Assembly: GCA_002451795.1 (NCBI GenBank)
Contig: DKDJ01000001.1
Span: 6,365-70,364 of the forward strand
Length of the DNA: 64,000 nt
Reading direction: 5' to 3'
Origin: Bacteroidales bacterium UBA6851
GTDB lineage: Bacteria; Bacteroidota; Bacteroidia; Bacteroidales; UBA932
The notes under the pieces are model-generated. The model ran no database searches. It had not been told where the DNA came from and saw only the letters and a program-made list of their open reading frames with translations. This document shows positions 56,763-64,000 of this stretch, piece after piece (positions within the stretch are counted from its first letter, which is position 1; the number at the start of each line of letters is the position of its first letter). A program made the translations under genes and the position numbers.

Positions 56763-58415
56763 ATGGAAGAAGCCAGGAAACTGAATTTCCTCGAGGAAAT
56801 TATTGAAGACGATCTCAAGTCAGGAAAAGTCTCAAGCATTTTGACACGTTTTCCTCCTGAACCGAACGGATACCTCCACCTTGGACACGCCAAATCACTC
56901 TGCATAAATTTCGGTCTTGCTCAGAAATACGGTGGCAAGACCAATCTCCGATATGACGACACCAACCCAGTAAAGGAAGATACCGAGTATGTTGACTCCA
57001 TCAAGGAGGATATCAAATGGCTCGGATTCCAGTGGGAAAAGGAATGCTATGCGTCAGATTACTTCGATCAGCTCTATCAGTGGGCGGAAGAGCTAATCCA
57101 AAGAGGCCTGGCATACGTAGACGACCAAAGTCAGGAAGAGATCTCCAAAAATAGAGGTACGGTGGACAAGCCTGGCACCGACAGTCCATGGCGCGACCGT
57201 ACCGTAGAGGAGAACCTGAGACTTTTCAGAGAAATGCGAGACGGCAAATACGCCGATGGTGAGAAAGTACTTCGTGCTAAAATTGATATGGCACACCCAA
57301 ACATGATGTTCCGTGATCCTCTCCTCTACCGCATCAAACACGCGCATCACCACCGCACCGGAGACAAATGGTGCATCTACCCGATGTACGACTACACCCA
57401 CGGACAGTGTGATTCCATAGAACATATCACCCATTCCATCTGCACCCTCGAATTTGACGTCCATAGGCCTCTGTACGACTGGTTCATCCAGACTCTCGGC
57501 ATCTACCCATCGCATCAGTATGAATTTGCAAGGCTCAACCTCACATACACTCTTATGTCCAAGCGCAAACTCCTTGAACTTGTACAGAAGGGCATCGTAG
57601 CAGGATGGGACGACCCAAGAATGCCAACACTCTGTGGCGTGCGCAGAAGAGGATACACACCAGACGCACTCAAAATGTTCTGCGACAAGATCGGTGTTTC
57701 CAAACGCGACCAGCTCATGGATATCCAGCTTCTCGAATGGTGCGTACGTCAGGACCTGAACGCACGGTCCAACCGGTATATGGTGGTCCAGGACCCGGTC
57801 AAGGTCACCATCACCAATTATCCAGAAGGACAAGTAGAGTGGTTTGACTGCCCTCTCAACCCTGCCGAGCCAGAAGGACCCACACGCAAAGTTCCTTTCA
57901 CGGGAGAGTTGCTAATTGACCGTGCGGACTTCATGGAAGATGCTCCGAAGAAGTTCTTCAGACTCAAGCCTGACGGAGAGGTCCGCCTCAAATACACCTA
58001 TATCATAAAGTGCGAGGAGGTCATCAAAGACGAAGCAGGCAATGTCATAGAGTTAAAATGCACATACGACCCAAGCACCCGCCCAGGAGCCGGAGAGTGG
58101 AGAAGTGTCAAGGGCACCATCCACTGGGTTTCCACTGCATACGCCAAGGAGATTGAGCTCCGCAATTACGACCGACTGTTCACCCTTGCAGACATGAGCC
58201 AGGTACCGGAAGACAAAGACTACAAGGATTTCCTTAATCCTGACTCTCTTACCATCGGCAAGGCGTTTGCAGAGCCGGCGCTTCTCGAAGATAATTCTGG
58301 CATCGCAGTACAGTTCGAGCGCACCGGATACTACATCAAGGACAAAGATTCCTCAGAGGACAAAGCCACCTTCAACAAGACGGCATCCCTGAAAGATTCA
58401 TACAAACCGGAATAA
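56763..58415 (+). CDS. glnS: Glutaminyl-tRNA synthetase
   Basis: A 550-residue class I synthetase charging tRNA-Gln. PPEPNGYLHLGHAKS (about 28-42) contains the HIGH-type motif, LRYDDTNPVKED (about 60-71) the Glu/Gln-specific region, and LMSKRKLLELV (about 263-273) the KMSKS-type motif. The C-terminal anticodon-binding beta-barrels are present. Direct GlnRS use means that Gln-tRNA need not be made by transamidation. It is closed by a strong terminator. Confidence 0.97.
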   Translation: MEEARKLNFLEEIIEDDLKSGKVSSILTRFPPEPNGYLHLGHAKSLCINFGLAQKYGGKTNLRYDDTNPVKEDTEYVDSIKEDIKWLGFQWEKECYASDYFDQLYQWAEELIQRGLAYVDDQSQEEISKNRGTVDKPGTDSPWRDRTVEENLRLFREMRDGKYADGEKVLRAKIDMAHPNMMFRDPLLYRIKHAHHHRTGDKWCIYPMYDYTHGQCDSIEHITHSICTLEFDVHRPLYDWFIQTLGIYPSHQYEFARLNLTYTLMSKRKLLELVQKGIVAGWDDPRMPTLCGVRRRGYTPDALKMFCDKIGVSKRDQLMDIQLLEWCVRQDLNARSNRYMVVQDPVKVTITNYPEGQVEWFDCPLNPAEPEGPTRKVPFTGELLIDRADFMEDAPKKFFRLKPDGEVRLKYTYIIKCEEVIKDEAGNVIELKCTYDPSTRPGAGEWRSVKGTIHWVSTAYAKEIELRNYDRLFTLADMSQVPEDKDYKDFLNPDSLTIGKAFAEPALLEDNSGIAVQFERTGYYIKDKDSSEDKATFNKTASLKDSYKPE

Positions 58416-58453
58416 TAATATATAGCAATAGCCTCCCTGGTTTCGCCGCGATC

Positions 58454-58487
58454 AAAGCCCGCATCCTACTATGGACGTGGGCTTTTT
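58454..58487 (+). terminator. Terminator of glnS
   Basis: AAAGCCCGCATCC (58454-58466) with GGACGTGGGCTTT (58473-58485), one G-T pair and one A/C mismatch, loop TACTAT, then T-rich sequence (GCTTTTTC). Confidence 0.8.
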
Positions 58488-58782
58488 CAGCACAATGCGG
58501 TGGATTCATCTGCCGAATATAGGGAAGTTATTTGTTTGCTCCGCCTTCCCCTGCCCCTTCGAAGGCACTCGGTACCAGAAACCCCCTCCTACGATACGCG
58601 ATGCGTCTTCTGTGCGCGAATTCTTTTCAGTACAATACGATGAATTTAGTCAAGTATTTGCAGCTTGTTGTGTGTCAGCGATTTTTGGTTAAAACGATAG
58701 AAAAGTGAACACGAATATTCTGTGGATAAAGAAAAAGATGAAGATTTAACGTATTTCACTTTTTATAACGCGCAAAAGTGTG

Positions 58783-58953
58783 TTGAATAATATTTATTAT
58801 GAAATTAGATGGTTTTGTGAGGTAATCTTAGATTCTAAAAATATAAGAATGATGCAGCTATATTTTGACAAGGATAATATGGAGCTAATTCACTTTGGAG
58901 GTAAAAACCATGAATTTACGATAAAAAAGTGTGAAAATATTACAAAAAATTAG
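58783..58953 (+). CDS. Small ORF of unknown function, possibly a remnant
   Basis: A 56-codon frame from TTG at 58783 to TAG at 58951-58953, or 34 codons from ATG at 58849. The product (MQLYFDKDNMELIHFGG then KNHEFTIKKCENITKN) has a protein-like amino acid mix with no low-complexity repeats, but there is no ribosome site and no recognised family. It may be the end of a decayed gene, because an upstream frame (58722-58790 region) runs in another phase. Low confidence. Confidence 0.25.
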   Translation: MNNIYYEIRWFCEVILDSKNIRMMQLYFDKDNMELIHFGGKNHEFTIKKCENITKN

Positions 58954-58984
58954 GGTTTATTAATTTTATTTTATAGAAAATATC

Positions 58985-58992
58985 TAAATTTG
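58985..58992 (+). promoter_or_regulatory. -7 box TAAATTTG for the AAA_14 ATPase gene
   Basis: Exact TAnnTTTG match 48 bases before the ATG at 59041. Confidence 0.5.
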
Positions 58993-59040
58993 TAAACCAA
59001 ACCTAATAAAATAATATAATTTTTATTAAATATAATTTAC

Positions 59041-60294
59041 ATGAGTATTAGTAAAGATGTCATTAAGCAGTGTCTGATTAGCAAGCAGCGCGAGGTGGAT
59101 GAGGCGGTGATTGTGAACCGTCCCGTAGAATTCGAAGAGAACGGCAACTATGTGATAGTTGGCGTGAGACATGCGGGTAAATCGTACTTGTTGTATCAGC
59201 GTGTTCGTCAACTTCAGGCAGCAGGAAAAGGATGGGATGAGATTCTGTTTGTGGACTTTGAGGATGAGCGTCTGGCGGAATTCCAGACGGAAGACTTCAA
59301 CGGTCTGCTGGAAGCCCATCTAGAACTGTATGGTAAAAAGCCGGTGGTGTTTTTGGACGAGGTGCAAAACATTCCGCATTGGGATAAGTTTGTGCGGAGA
59401 CTGACTGATGCGAAATACAGGGTGTATGTGACGGGCAGCAATGCAAAGATGCTGAGCAAGGAGGTGGCAACTACGTTGGGCGGACGGTTCTTTATCTATG
59501 ATGCGTACCCATATTCATTCAAAGAGTATCTGGCAGCGCAACAGGTGGAGCTGAGGGAGCATTGGGAGTATGACACGATTCAGAGAAGCGAAGTGAAGCG
59601 ACATCTGAATGAGTACTTCTATTACGGCGGTCTGCCAGAGATCCTGTCGTTTAAGAACAAGCGGTCTATGCTTTCGAGTTTGTACCAGAAGATATACCTA
59701 GGTGACATCTGTGTCCGAAACAACATTAAGAACGACAGGGTGCTGAACATCCTGATTAAGAAGATGGCAGAGAGCGTGAAGCAACCGCTGTCGTATAACA
59801 GGCTGAAGAACGTGATAGTGGCAACAGGGTCACCCATCAGTGTGCCTACTACGATAGACTATGTGGATTACGCCTCTGACAGTTGGCTGATACTGCCCAT
59901 GGAGAACGAGGTTGGGAAGTTGACGGAGAAGGAAATGCAGAAGAAATACTACTTCGTTGACAACGGGTTGCTGAACCTGTTCTTGATGAATTCAGAGACT
60001 TCACTGCTGGAGAACGTAGTGGCGGTGGAGCTGTGCAGGCGGTTTGGCAAAAAGAATGTGTTTTTCCTGAACGCGGGAAAGGAGATAGACTTCATAGTAC
60101 CTGACGAGAAGCTGGCCATACAGGTATCCTACAGCATCAAGGATGCGACCACCTACAATAGGGAGGTGCCGCCACTGGTGAAGTATGCCAAGGCGCACCA
60201 GGACTGGAAGTGCCTATTGATTACGTATGATGAGGAGGGCACGGAAGAGGGAATACCCGTGGTGTCAGTGTGGAAGTGGCTGATGGAGGTGTGA
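59041..60294 (+). CDS. AAA_14 / DUF4143 ATPase
   Basis: A 417-residue protein with an N-terminal P-loop ATPase domain (Walker A GVRHAGKS, about 41-48; Walker B VVFLDEVQ, about 98-105; sensor TGSNAKML, about 138-145) and the C-terminal DUF4143 domain, which includes a nuclease-like strand pair GKEIDFIVPDEKLAIQVSY (about 347-365). Such ATPases occur in many mobile or lineage-variable copies in Bacteroidetes; their role is unknown. Codon choice is heavy in CTG and GTG, unlike the CTC/CTT-rich neighbours (for example glnS), pointing to recent transfer. Confidence 0.88.
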   Translation: MSISKDVIKQCLISKQREVDEAVIVNRPVEFEENGNYVIVGVRHAGKSYLLYQRVRQLQAAGKGWDEILFVDFEDERLAEFQTEDFNGLLEAHLELYGKKPVVFLDEVQNIPHWDKFVRRLTDAKYRVYVTGSNAKMLSKEVATTLGGRFFIYDAYPYSFKEYLAAQQVELREHWEYDTIQRSEVKRHLNEYFYYGGLPEILSFKNKRSMLSSLYQKIYLGDICVRNNIKNDRVLNILIKKMAESVKQPLSYNRLKNVIVATGSPISVPTTIDYVDYASDSWLILPMENEVGKLTEKEMQKKYYFVDNGLLNLFLMNSETSLLENVVAVELCRRFGKKNVFFLNAGKEIDFIVPDEKLAIQVSYSIKDATTYNREVPPLVKYAKAHQDWKCLLITYDEEGTEEGIPVVSVWKWLMEV

Positions 60295-60362
60295 GGATTG
60301 AGAAGTTTAGGGAAATACTGGAATTGGAGGAGAAGTATAAGCATGTGAACCAATATAAGTGA
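60291..60362 (+). CDS. Tiny ORF following the ATPase gene
   Basis: Twenty-three codons from GTG at 60291 overlapping the ATPase stop by four bases (GTGA), product charged and helical (EKFREILELEEKYKHVNQY). It could be a real coupled mini-protein or a trace of a longer reading frame. No independent support. Confidence 0.2.
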   Translation: MRIEKFREILELEEKYKHVNQYK

Positions 60363-60419
60363 AAGAAAAAAGATAAAGTATCGCTGGACTTATATAGAAC
60401 ATCAAGATAAAGGAGAACT

Positions 60420-60436
60420 GGTCGCAAATTGCGACC
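60420..60436. promoter_or_regulatory. Perfect 17-base palindrome at the start of the ORF6N gene
   Basis: GGTCGCAA, central A, TTGCGACC. It ends two bases before the TTG start at 60439, in the position of an operator or translation-control hairpin. The ORF6N product is DNA-binding and could act here on itself. Confidence 0.5.
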
Positions 60437-60438
60437 GG

Positions 60439-61020
60439 TTGGTTGCCGTGGATAATATAGAGACTCTAATAAAAGTGATTAGAGGACAGCAAGTTATGCT
60501 TGACCGTGACCTTGCAACGCTGTATGGTGTAGAGACAAGAACTTTGAACCAAGCAGTCAAACGTAATATTCAGAGGTTCCCTGCTGATTTTAGGTTTCAG
60601 TTAACAATGGAAGAATGTTCAAAATCACAGATTGTGACTTTGAACGCAGGACGAGGACAAAATATCAAGAAGTTACCTTATGCCTTCACAGAGCAAGGTG
60701 TGGCTATGCTTAGCAGTGTCCTTCGTTCACAAACAGCAATAGATGTGAATATTCGAATTATGCGAGCCTTTGTTTCCATGCGCCATTTTATGGTAAACAA
60801 CGCTTCTGTGTTCAGCCGCTTGGAAACTATGGAGTACCACCAACTGGAAATGCAGCAACACGTGCAAGAATCCGACAAACGTATAGAAGAAGTGTTCCGC
60901 AGATTGGACGAGGGCAATGCAAAGCCGAAGCAGGGCGTGTTCTACAATGGGCAAAAAGTGGTTCGGATTCTCAAAGATGGAGATACTTACACCAGGCGAA
61001 TTGGTGGAAAGAATCAATAG
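60439..61020 (+). CDS. ORF6N-domain DNA-binding protein
   Basis: A 193-residue protein with an N-terminal ORF6N domain (about 5-95: IETLIKVIRGQQVMLDRDLA, then LYGVETRTLNQAVKRN, then FPADFRFQLT, then PYAFTEQGVAMLSSVL), a coiled-coil-like helical part (about 125-165) and a basic C-terminal strand. The family is related to phage and transposon antirepressors and is common on Bacteroidetes mobile DNA. The start is TTG at 60439, or GTG three codons later; no ATG is available before the domain. A perfect palindrome lies immediately upstream. Confidence 0.85.
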   Translation: MVAVDNIETLIKVIRGQQVMLDRDLATLYGVETRTLNQAVKRNIQRFPADFRFQLTMEECSKSQIVTLNAGRGQNIKKLPYAFTEQGVAMLSSVLRSQTAIDVNIRIMRAFVSMRHFMVNNASVFSRLETMEYHQLEMQQHVQESDKRIEEVFRRLDEGNAKPKQGVFYNGQKVVRILKDGDTYTRRIGGKNQ

Positions 61021-61256
61021 AGAGTAATCAATACGCAACAATTGTCGATAGTGTGTCGCAATGTTGATAAGTTTCCTTAAATTCCATTAAGAATCTTGCA
61101 ATATTATCATACCTTTGTCCATGTGAGATTTGAGTCAATTTAAAATTGCTCAAAACACACTCACTATTCATTTGATTGACAGTAACTCCATTACAAAGGT
61201 ATTTTTTAATCAGTAATGAATAGAGCGATTATTAATGTAAAACTCCATAAAACACC
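61021..61256. other. Intergenic region with two opposed TACCTTTG boxes
   Basis: No gene is seen. TACCTTTGT at 61110-61118 and its inverted copy ACAAAGGTA at 61193-61201 lie 74 bases apart; each is a -7 box, pointing towards each other. One may drive the RHS-like gene at 61257. No proper -33 boxes. Confidence 0.4.
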
Positions 61257-64000
61257 ATGAGTACTATCAAAAACACCTCATCATCACAGCAGACAGTATA
61301 CAAAAGAGGAGAAACAACTATTGAAAACACCCTTCTTCCGACACCGGAAGCAGCCTCGGCGGCAAAGTATATAGATGTACCGGTTTCGCATAGCCGGGGC
61401 CTTGCCTTTCTTGATATTCCTTTTTATACATTACAGGGAAGGGAGATAAGTATTCCAATACAGCTAAATTACGCAAGCGGGGGTATAAAAATGGATGAAA
61501 CGACTGGGGTGGCTGGATTAGGATGGTCGCTCATGGCCGGTGGCGTAGTCACACGTACGGTGATGGATATGCCTGATGAGTTTGTGGCTCCCAGAATGGC
61601 GCACAAAATGCCGAGCGAAAGTCTCTTGAAGAGATTGGAAGCTCAGACATCCGACAATGAGACGAATAAGTACTTAAACGATATAGAGCAGCATCGTGTT
61701 GATTCCAGCCTTGATAGATACAACTACAATGTCAATGGGCTATGCGGAGCATTTGTCATACTGGATGACAAGACGGTTTTTCATTTATCTGGGGATGGAG
61801 CGGAAATAATACCGACTTTTGGTTCCAATGGAGACTTAGATGCATTCACCATAATTGCGCCGGATGGTACCCAATATCAACTTTCTGAAAAAGAGAAAAG
61901 TGCTCATGACGGGTCTTCATCACAACTCTCCACATTGACAAATGGGGCCCTGGACCGATGGGAAGCAACCACCGCGTGGCACCTCACATCAGTCACAAGC
62001 AACAGTGGCCTGGAATCCGCAACATTACGATATACAGCACCTAAGAAATGGATACAGAACACTATGTCCAGACGCGAGGTGCTGACCATAAACAAGAGTG
62101 CTAACAGGGAATCTAAGTCCACGAACACCGAGTATACTTTCATCGCAAGATCACATGAAGCAAAAGTGCTCTCGGAAATTACTCTCTCCGGATACAAGGC
62201 GGTATTCACTTATGCAGAAGATACAGGGGAAAGCAATCACTATGTGTTGGACGGGGACTCAAGAAAGAACTTTCCTTTCCGGCTCACTGGCATTACTATT
62301 TTTTACGGCAGTTCGGAACTTGCACGGCTTGTCGTAAATACAGGAAGAGAAGTCCATGACGGCAGGATTATTCTTAACTCCCTACGTCTTTACAATGGAG
62401 ATACTCTCAATGACAGATGGGATTTCACATACGATACTCGAAACACTCAAGTATCGCGCTACTCTCAAGACTGGTTCGGCTATTATAACGGAGAAGATGA
62501 CGCTTCCAACCATCCACGCAGTGGCATCGGCCCATTCACAGTGCCTGTCTCCACGGAAGTAGTAACACTGACGTGCGGCACTCCCAATGCCAGAAAAGCC
62601 ACCTACATGTCGCTTCTAAGTGCCGACCATGATGGCGCAATGACGGAATTCCAATATGAAGGATGCAGCGTGGCCTCACCATTAACAGGCAATAACCCGT
62701 CTACCATAGGCATAAGGGTACATAAAATAAAGATTTACGACAATGGACGACTCGCCAGAGTCAGATCCTTCTCATATGAGAGCCCTTTCCCGAATGGCCC
62801 ATATTATCCTTCGTCATCAATGTACACTACCGTCAGGGCCACCAAATCAAGTTCTCTTGTAGTCGGAGAGATCCCCACCAATAGTGTTGATTGGGCTTTT
62901 CATATACATTCTCATCCCGTTGTCATAGGACCTTCCATAATGGATACATGTGTCTATTACGGAAAAGTAACAGAAGACATCTCCGCTGTTGACAATTCCG
63001 ATGAAAACGATAACTTGACTCATCCGACGGCGAGAACAATAAGGATATTCTCCACAGAGGACCTTAGAGAAGAAGTGACTGCCACATTGGATCGTTTCCC
63101 GACCAAGTGGAAAAACACTTATACCTCAAGTCCATTAACCCCCGACACAGCGGATCCGATGAGCGGTGTGCGCAAACAATATTCAGATAGTGGACCTACA
63201 ATGGTTCCTTTACTTACAAGACAAGAGGAATACTCATGGAATCAGGGACGTGGACTTTCTCTCATCTCTTCTACTGATTTTACCTATAGAGCCAGTATGG
63301 GCAAACGCACAGTAGTCACTGACTATAGAGCCACACAGGTGATGCAGGAAGTCACCGCCGGAAACATTCCATTTCAAGATATCTACCACTATCCAGTACG
63401 GACAAATTCTGCACCGAGACGAATCCCTGTATCGGAATGCCACACTAGATACGCCGACGATAACTACTCAACCGTTATCGACAGATATAAGTTGGACACT
63501 TCTTATGTGTACAGAGCGGCCATAAGCCAGCCGATAAGAGTGTCTGCTGTATCGCTGACGGAAGGCGGGCTCACGAGGAGAGTGGACTACACCTATCCGG
63601 ACTCATGGACAGGAAGCGAGTCTTGGGTAGCAACCTTAAGAAACCGCCACATGCTGTCCATCGTACTGCGAAAAGATTACCGCATATTGGACTCGACAGA
63701 CTCAGGCACTGTTTCGCCTATTGACCCGGGAACGCCAATAGAACCCGTAGAACCTATAGAGCCAATAGAGCCTCTTGGTCTCATTGATGTTTCTTCAGAC
63801 ACCACACCCTATAAGTCAGAGATAACAGAATTTAAGACTTTCCTAATGCCGGAGCATAATATCGTAACCATGCCGGCCATTCGGAAAGAACTGACACATG
63901 GCGAGGAATCCTGGCGAGAAGAAGTTATGTCAAGAGACTTTGCTGGCAATATAAGTGAGGTAGAAAGCAAAGGGAAACCGAGAACCGTGATTCTGTGGGG
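61257..64000 (+). CDS. Very large RHS/SpvB-like protein, C-terminus beyond window
   Basis: An open frame from ATG at 61257 to the last base (more than 914 codons). Residues about 70-100 have the N-terminal hallmark of Bacteroidetes RHS/SpvB-like giants, NYASGGIKMD then GVAGLGWSLMAGGVVTR, followed by long beta-rich sequence without clear YD repeats so far and a PIEPVEPIEPIEP spacer near residues 829-841. In relatives the protein ends in YD repeats and a variable toxin domain. Unlike most, no signal peptide is visible; a TAA lies nine bases upstream in frame. It is either exported by a specialised system or has lost its N-terminus. Confidence 0.85.
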   Translation, partial: MSTIKNTSSSQQTVYKRGETTIENTLLPTPEAASAAKYIDVPVSHSRGLAFLDIPFYTLQGREISIPIQLNYASGGIKMDETTGVAGLGWSLMAGGVVTRTVMDMPDEFVAPRMAHKMPSESLLKRLEAQTSDNETNKYLNDIEQHRVDSSLDRYNYNVNGLCGAFVILDDKTVFHLSGDGAEIIPTFGSNGDLDAFTIIAPDGTQYQLSEKEKSAHDGSSSQLSTLTNGALDRWEATTAWHLTSVTSNSGLESATLRYTAPKKWIQNTMSRREVLTINKSANRESKSTNTEYTFIARSHEAKVLSEITLSGYKAVFTYAEDTGESNHYVLDGDSRKNFPFRLTGITIFYGSSELARLVVNTGREVHDGRIILNSLRLYNGDTLNDRWDFTYDTRNTQVSRYSQDWFGYYNGEDDASNHPRSGIGPFTVPVSTEVVTLTCGTPNARKATYMSLLSADHDGAMTEFQYEGCSVASPLTGNNPSTIGIRVHKIKIYDNGRLARVRSFSYESPFPNGPYYPSSSMYTTVRATKSSSLVVGEIPTNSVDWAFHIHSHPVVIGPSIMDTCVYYGKVTEDISAVDNSDENDNLTHPTARTIRIFSTEDLREEVTATLDRFPTKWKNTYTSSPLTPDTADPMSGVRKQYSDSGPTMVPLLTRQEEYSWNQGRGLSLISSTDFTYRASMGKRTVVTDYRATQVMQEVTAGNIPFQDIYHYPVRTNSAPRRIPVSECHTRYADDNYSTVIDRYKLDTSYVYRAAISQPIRVSAVSLTEGGLTRRVDYTYPDSWTGSESWVATLRNRHMLSIVLRKDYRILDSTDSGTVSPIDPGTPIEPVEPIEPIEPLGLIDVSSDTTPYKSEITEFKTFLMPEHNIVTMPAIRKELTHGEESWREEVMSRDFAGNISEVESKGKPRTVILW

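Larger units (their letters stand above)
58488..59040. other. Gene-poor, AT-rich stretch before accessory genes
   Basis: No convincing gene is present in these 550 bases. The left half is of mixed composition and has a degenerate 19-base repeat (58487-58505 region against 58626-58644 region, 15 of 19 the same). The right half is strongly AT-rich, holds one weak small ORF, and ends with a TAAATTTG -7 box (58985-58992). The change in composition marks the boundary of an accessory segment. Confidence 0.5.

Noticed and set aside
57093..57833. A 246-codon minus-strand open frame opposite glnS
   Set aside because: Antisense shadow of a conserved synthetase gene; composition rich in His/Cys/Val and no domain.
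58487..58644. A degenerate 19-base direct repeat (15 of 19 the same)
   Set aside because: Short, all differences are transitions, and the flanks do not match; not enough for a mobile-element or repeat call.
58471..58692. A 73-codon plus-strand frame after glnS
   Set aside because: It starts inside the glnS terminator stem, has no ribosome site and a Cys/Pro-rich, unprotein-like end.
1..64000. CRISPR array, insertion sequence, rRNA operon or prophage
   Set aside because: No regularly spaced repeats, transposase, integrase other than XerD, phage structural gene or rRNA sequence was found in the window.

Overview
The window looks like chromosomal DNA of an anaerobic, probably gut-dwelling member of the Bacteroidia (order Bacteroidales). 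The signs are: repeated promoter boxes of the Bacteroidetes type (TAnnTTTG, several with TTTG 19-21 bases upstream); weak or absent Shine-Dalgarno sequences; families typical of the group (DUF4491, DUF4493/DUF6359-like, clostripain lipoprotein, GH97, golvesin-domain amidase, ORF6N, AAA_14/DUF4143 ATPase); and a superoxide reductase instead of obvious aerobic defences. Family or genus cannot be fixed from sequence reading alone.

Layout. 1-2.4 kb: a cut secreted protein, a small lipoprotein, an MFS transporter and a DUF4491 membrane protein, all on the minus strand. 2.4-8.5 kb: a four-gene plus-strand operon (barrel-type outer-membrane protein, imelysin-like lipoprotein, di-haem oxidoreductase lipoprotein, fused ResB/CcsA cytochrome c synthase), apparently an envelope iron/redox system with its own haem-attachment machinery. 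8.6-10 kb: ECF sigma factor, anti-sigma-like protein and a secreted plug-like protein. 10-19 kb: housekeeping genes (methyltransferase, ogt, tRNA-Ala(GGC) almost fused to a thioesterase gene, msrA, a degenerate PriA, ppa, superoxide reductase, a CE15-like esterase, pgi). 19.4 kb: a compact small-RNA candidate with promoter and terminator. 19.5-32.3 kb: degenerate M28 peptidase, TPR protein, WalJ-like hydrolase, MsbA-like exporter, VanZ protein, large split amidase, then CapD-like, PAP2 and rfbB genes. 32.3-45.1 kb: rnhA, pdxA, trpS, recA, HAD hydrolase, xerD, clostripain, rplY, pth, pyrG, GH97, MFS.

45.1-51.5 kb holds a TPP-riboswitch-controlled thiamine operon of nine genes: methyltransferase, tenA, thiD, thiS, thiE, thiG, thiH, thiF, tenI. 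There is no thiC, so the pyrimidine half is probably salvaged (TenA plus ThiD) or made elsewhere.

51.5-56.7 kb is the most striking region: a tightly packed minus-strand operon of DUF1963 protein, a clear homologue of vertebrate steroid 5-alpha-reductase, an old-yellow-enzyme reductase, two short-chain dehydrogenases, and yicC. This is the gene set needed to saturate the A ring and reduce ketones of a steroid or bile acid.

56.7-64 kb: glnS, then an AT-rich gap and accessory DNA with different codon use (AAA_14/DUF4143 ATPase, ORF6N protein with a perfect palindrome at its start, and a very long RHS/SpvB-like protein running off the right edge without a visible signal peptide).

Across the window, intergenic space is very compressed. 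At least five intrinsic-terminator-like hairpins include the stop codon of the gene they end, and several -7 boxes lie only 4-9 bases before the start codon, implying leaderless or almost leaderless mRNAs.
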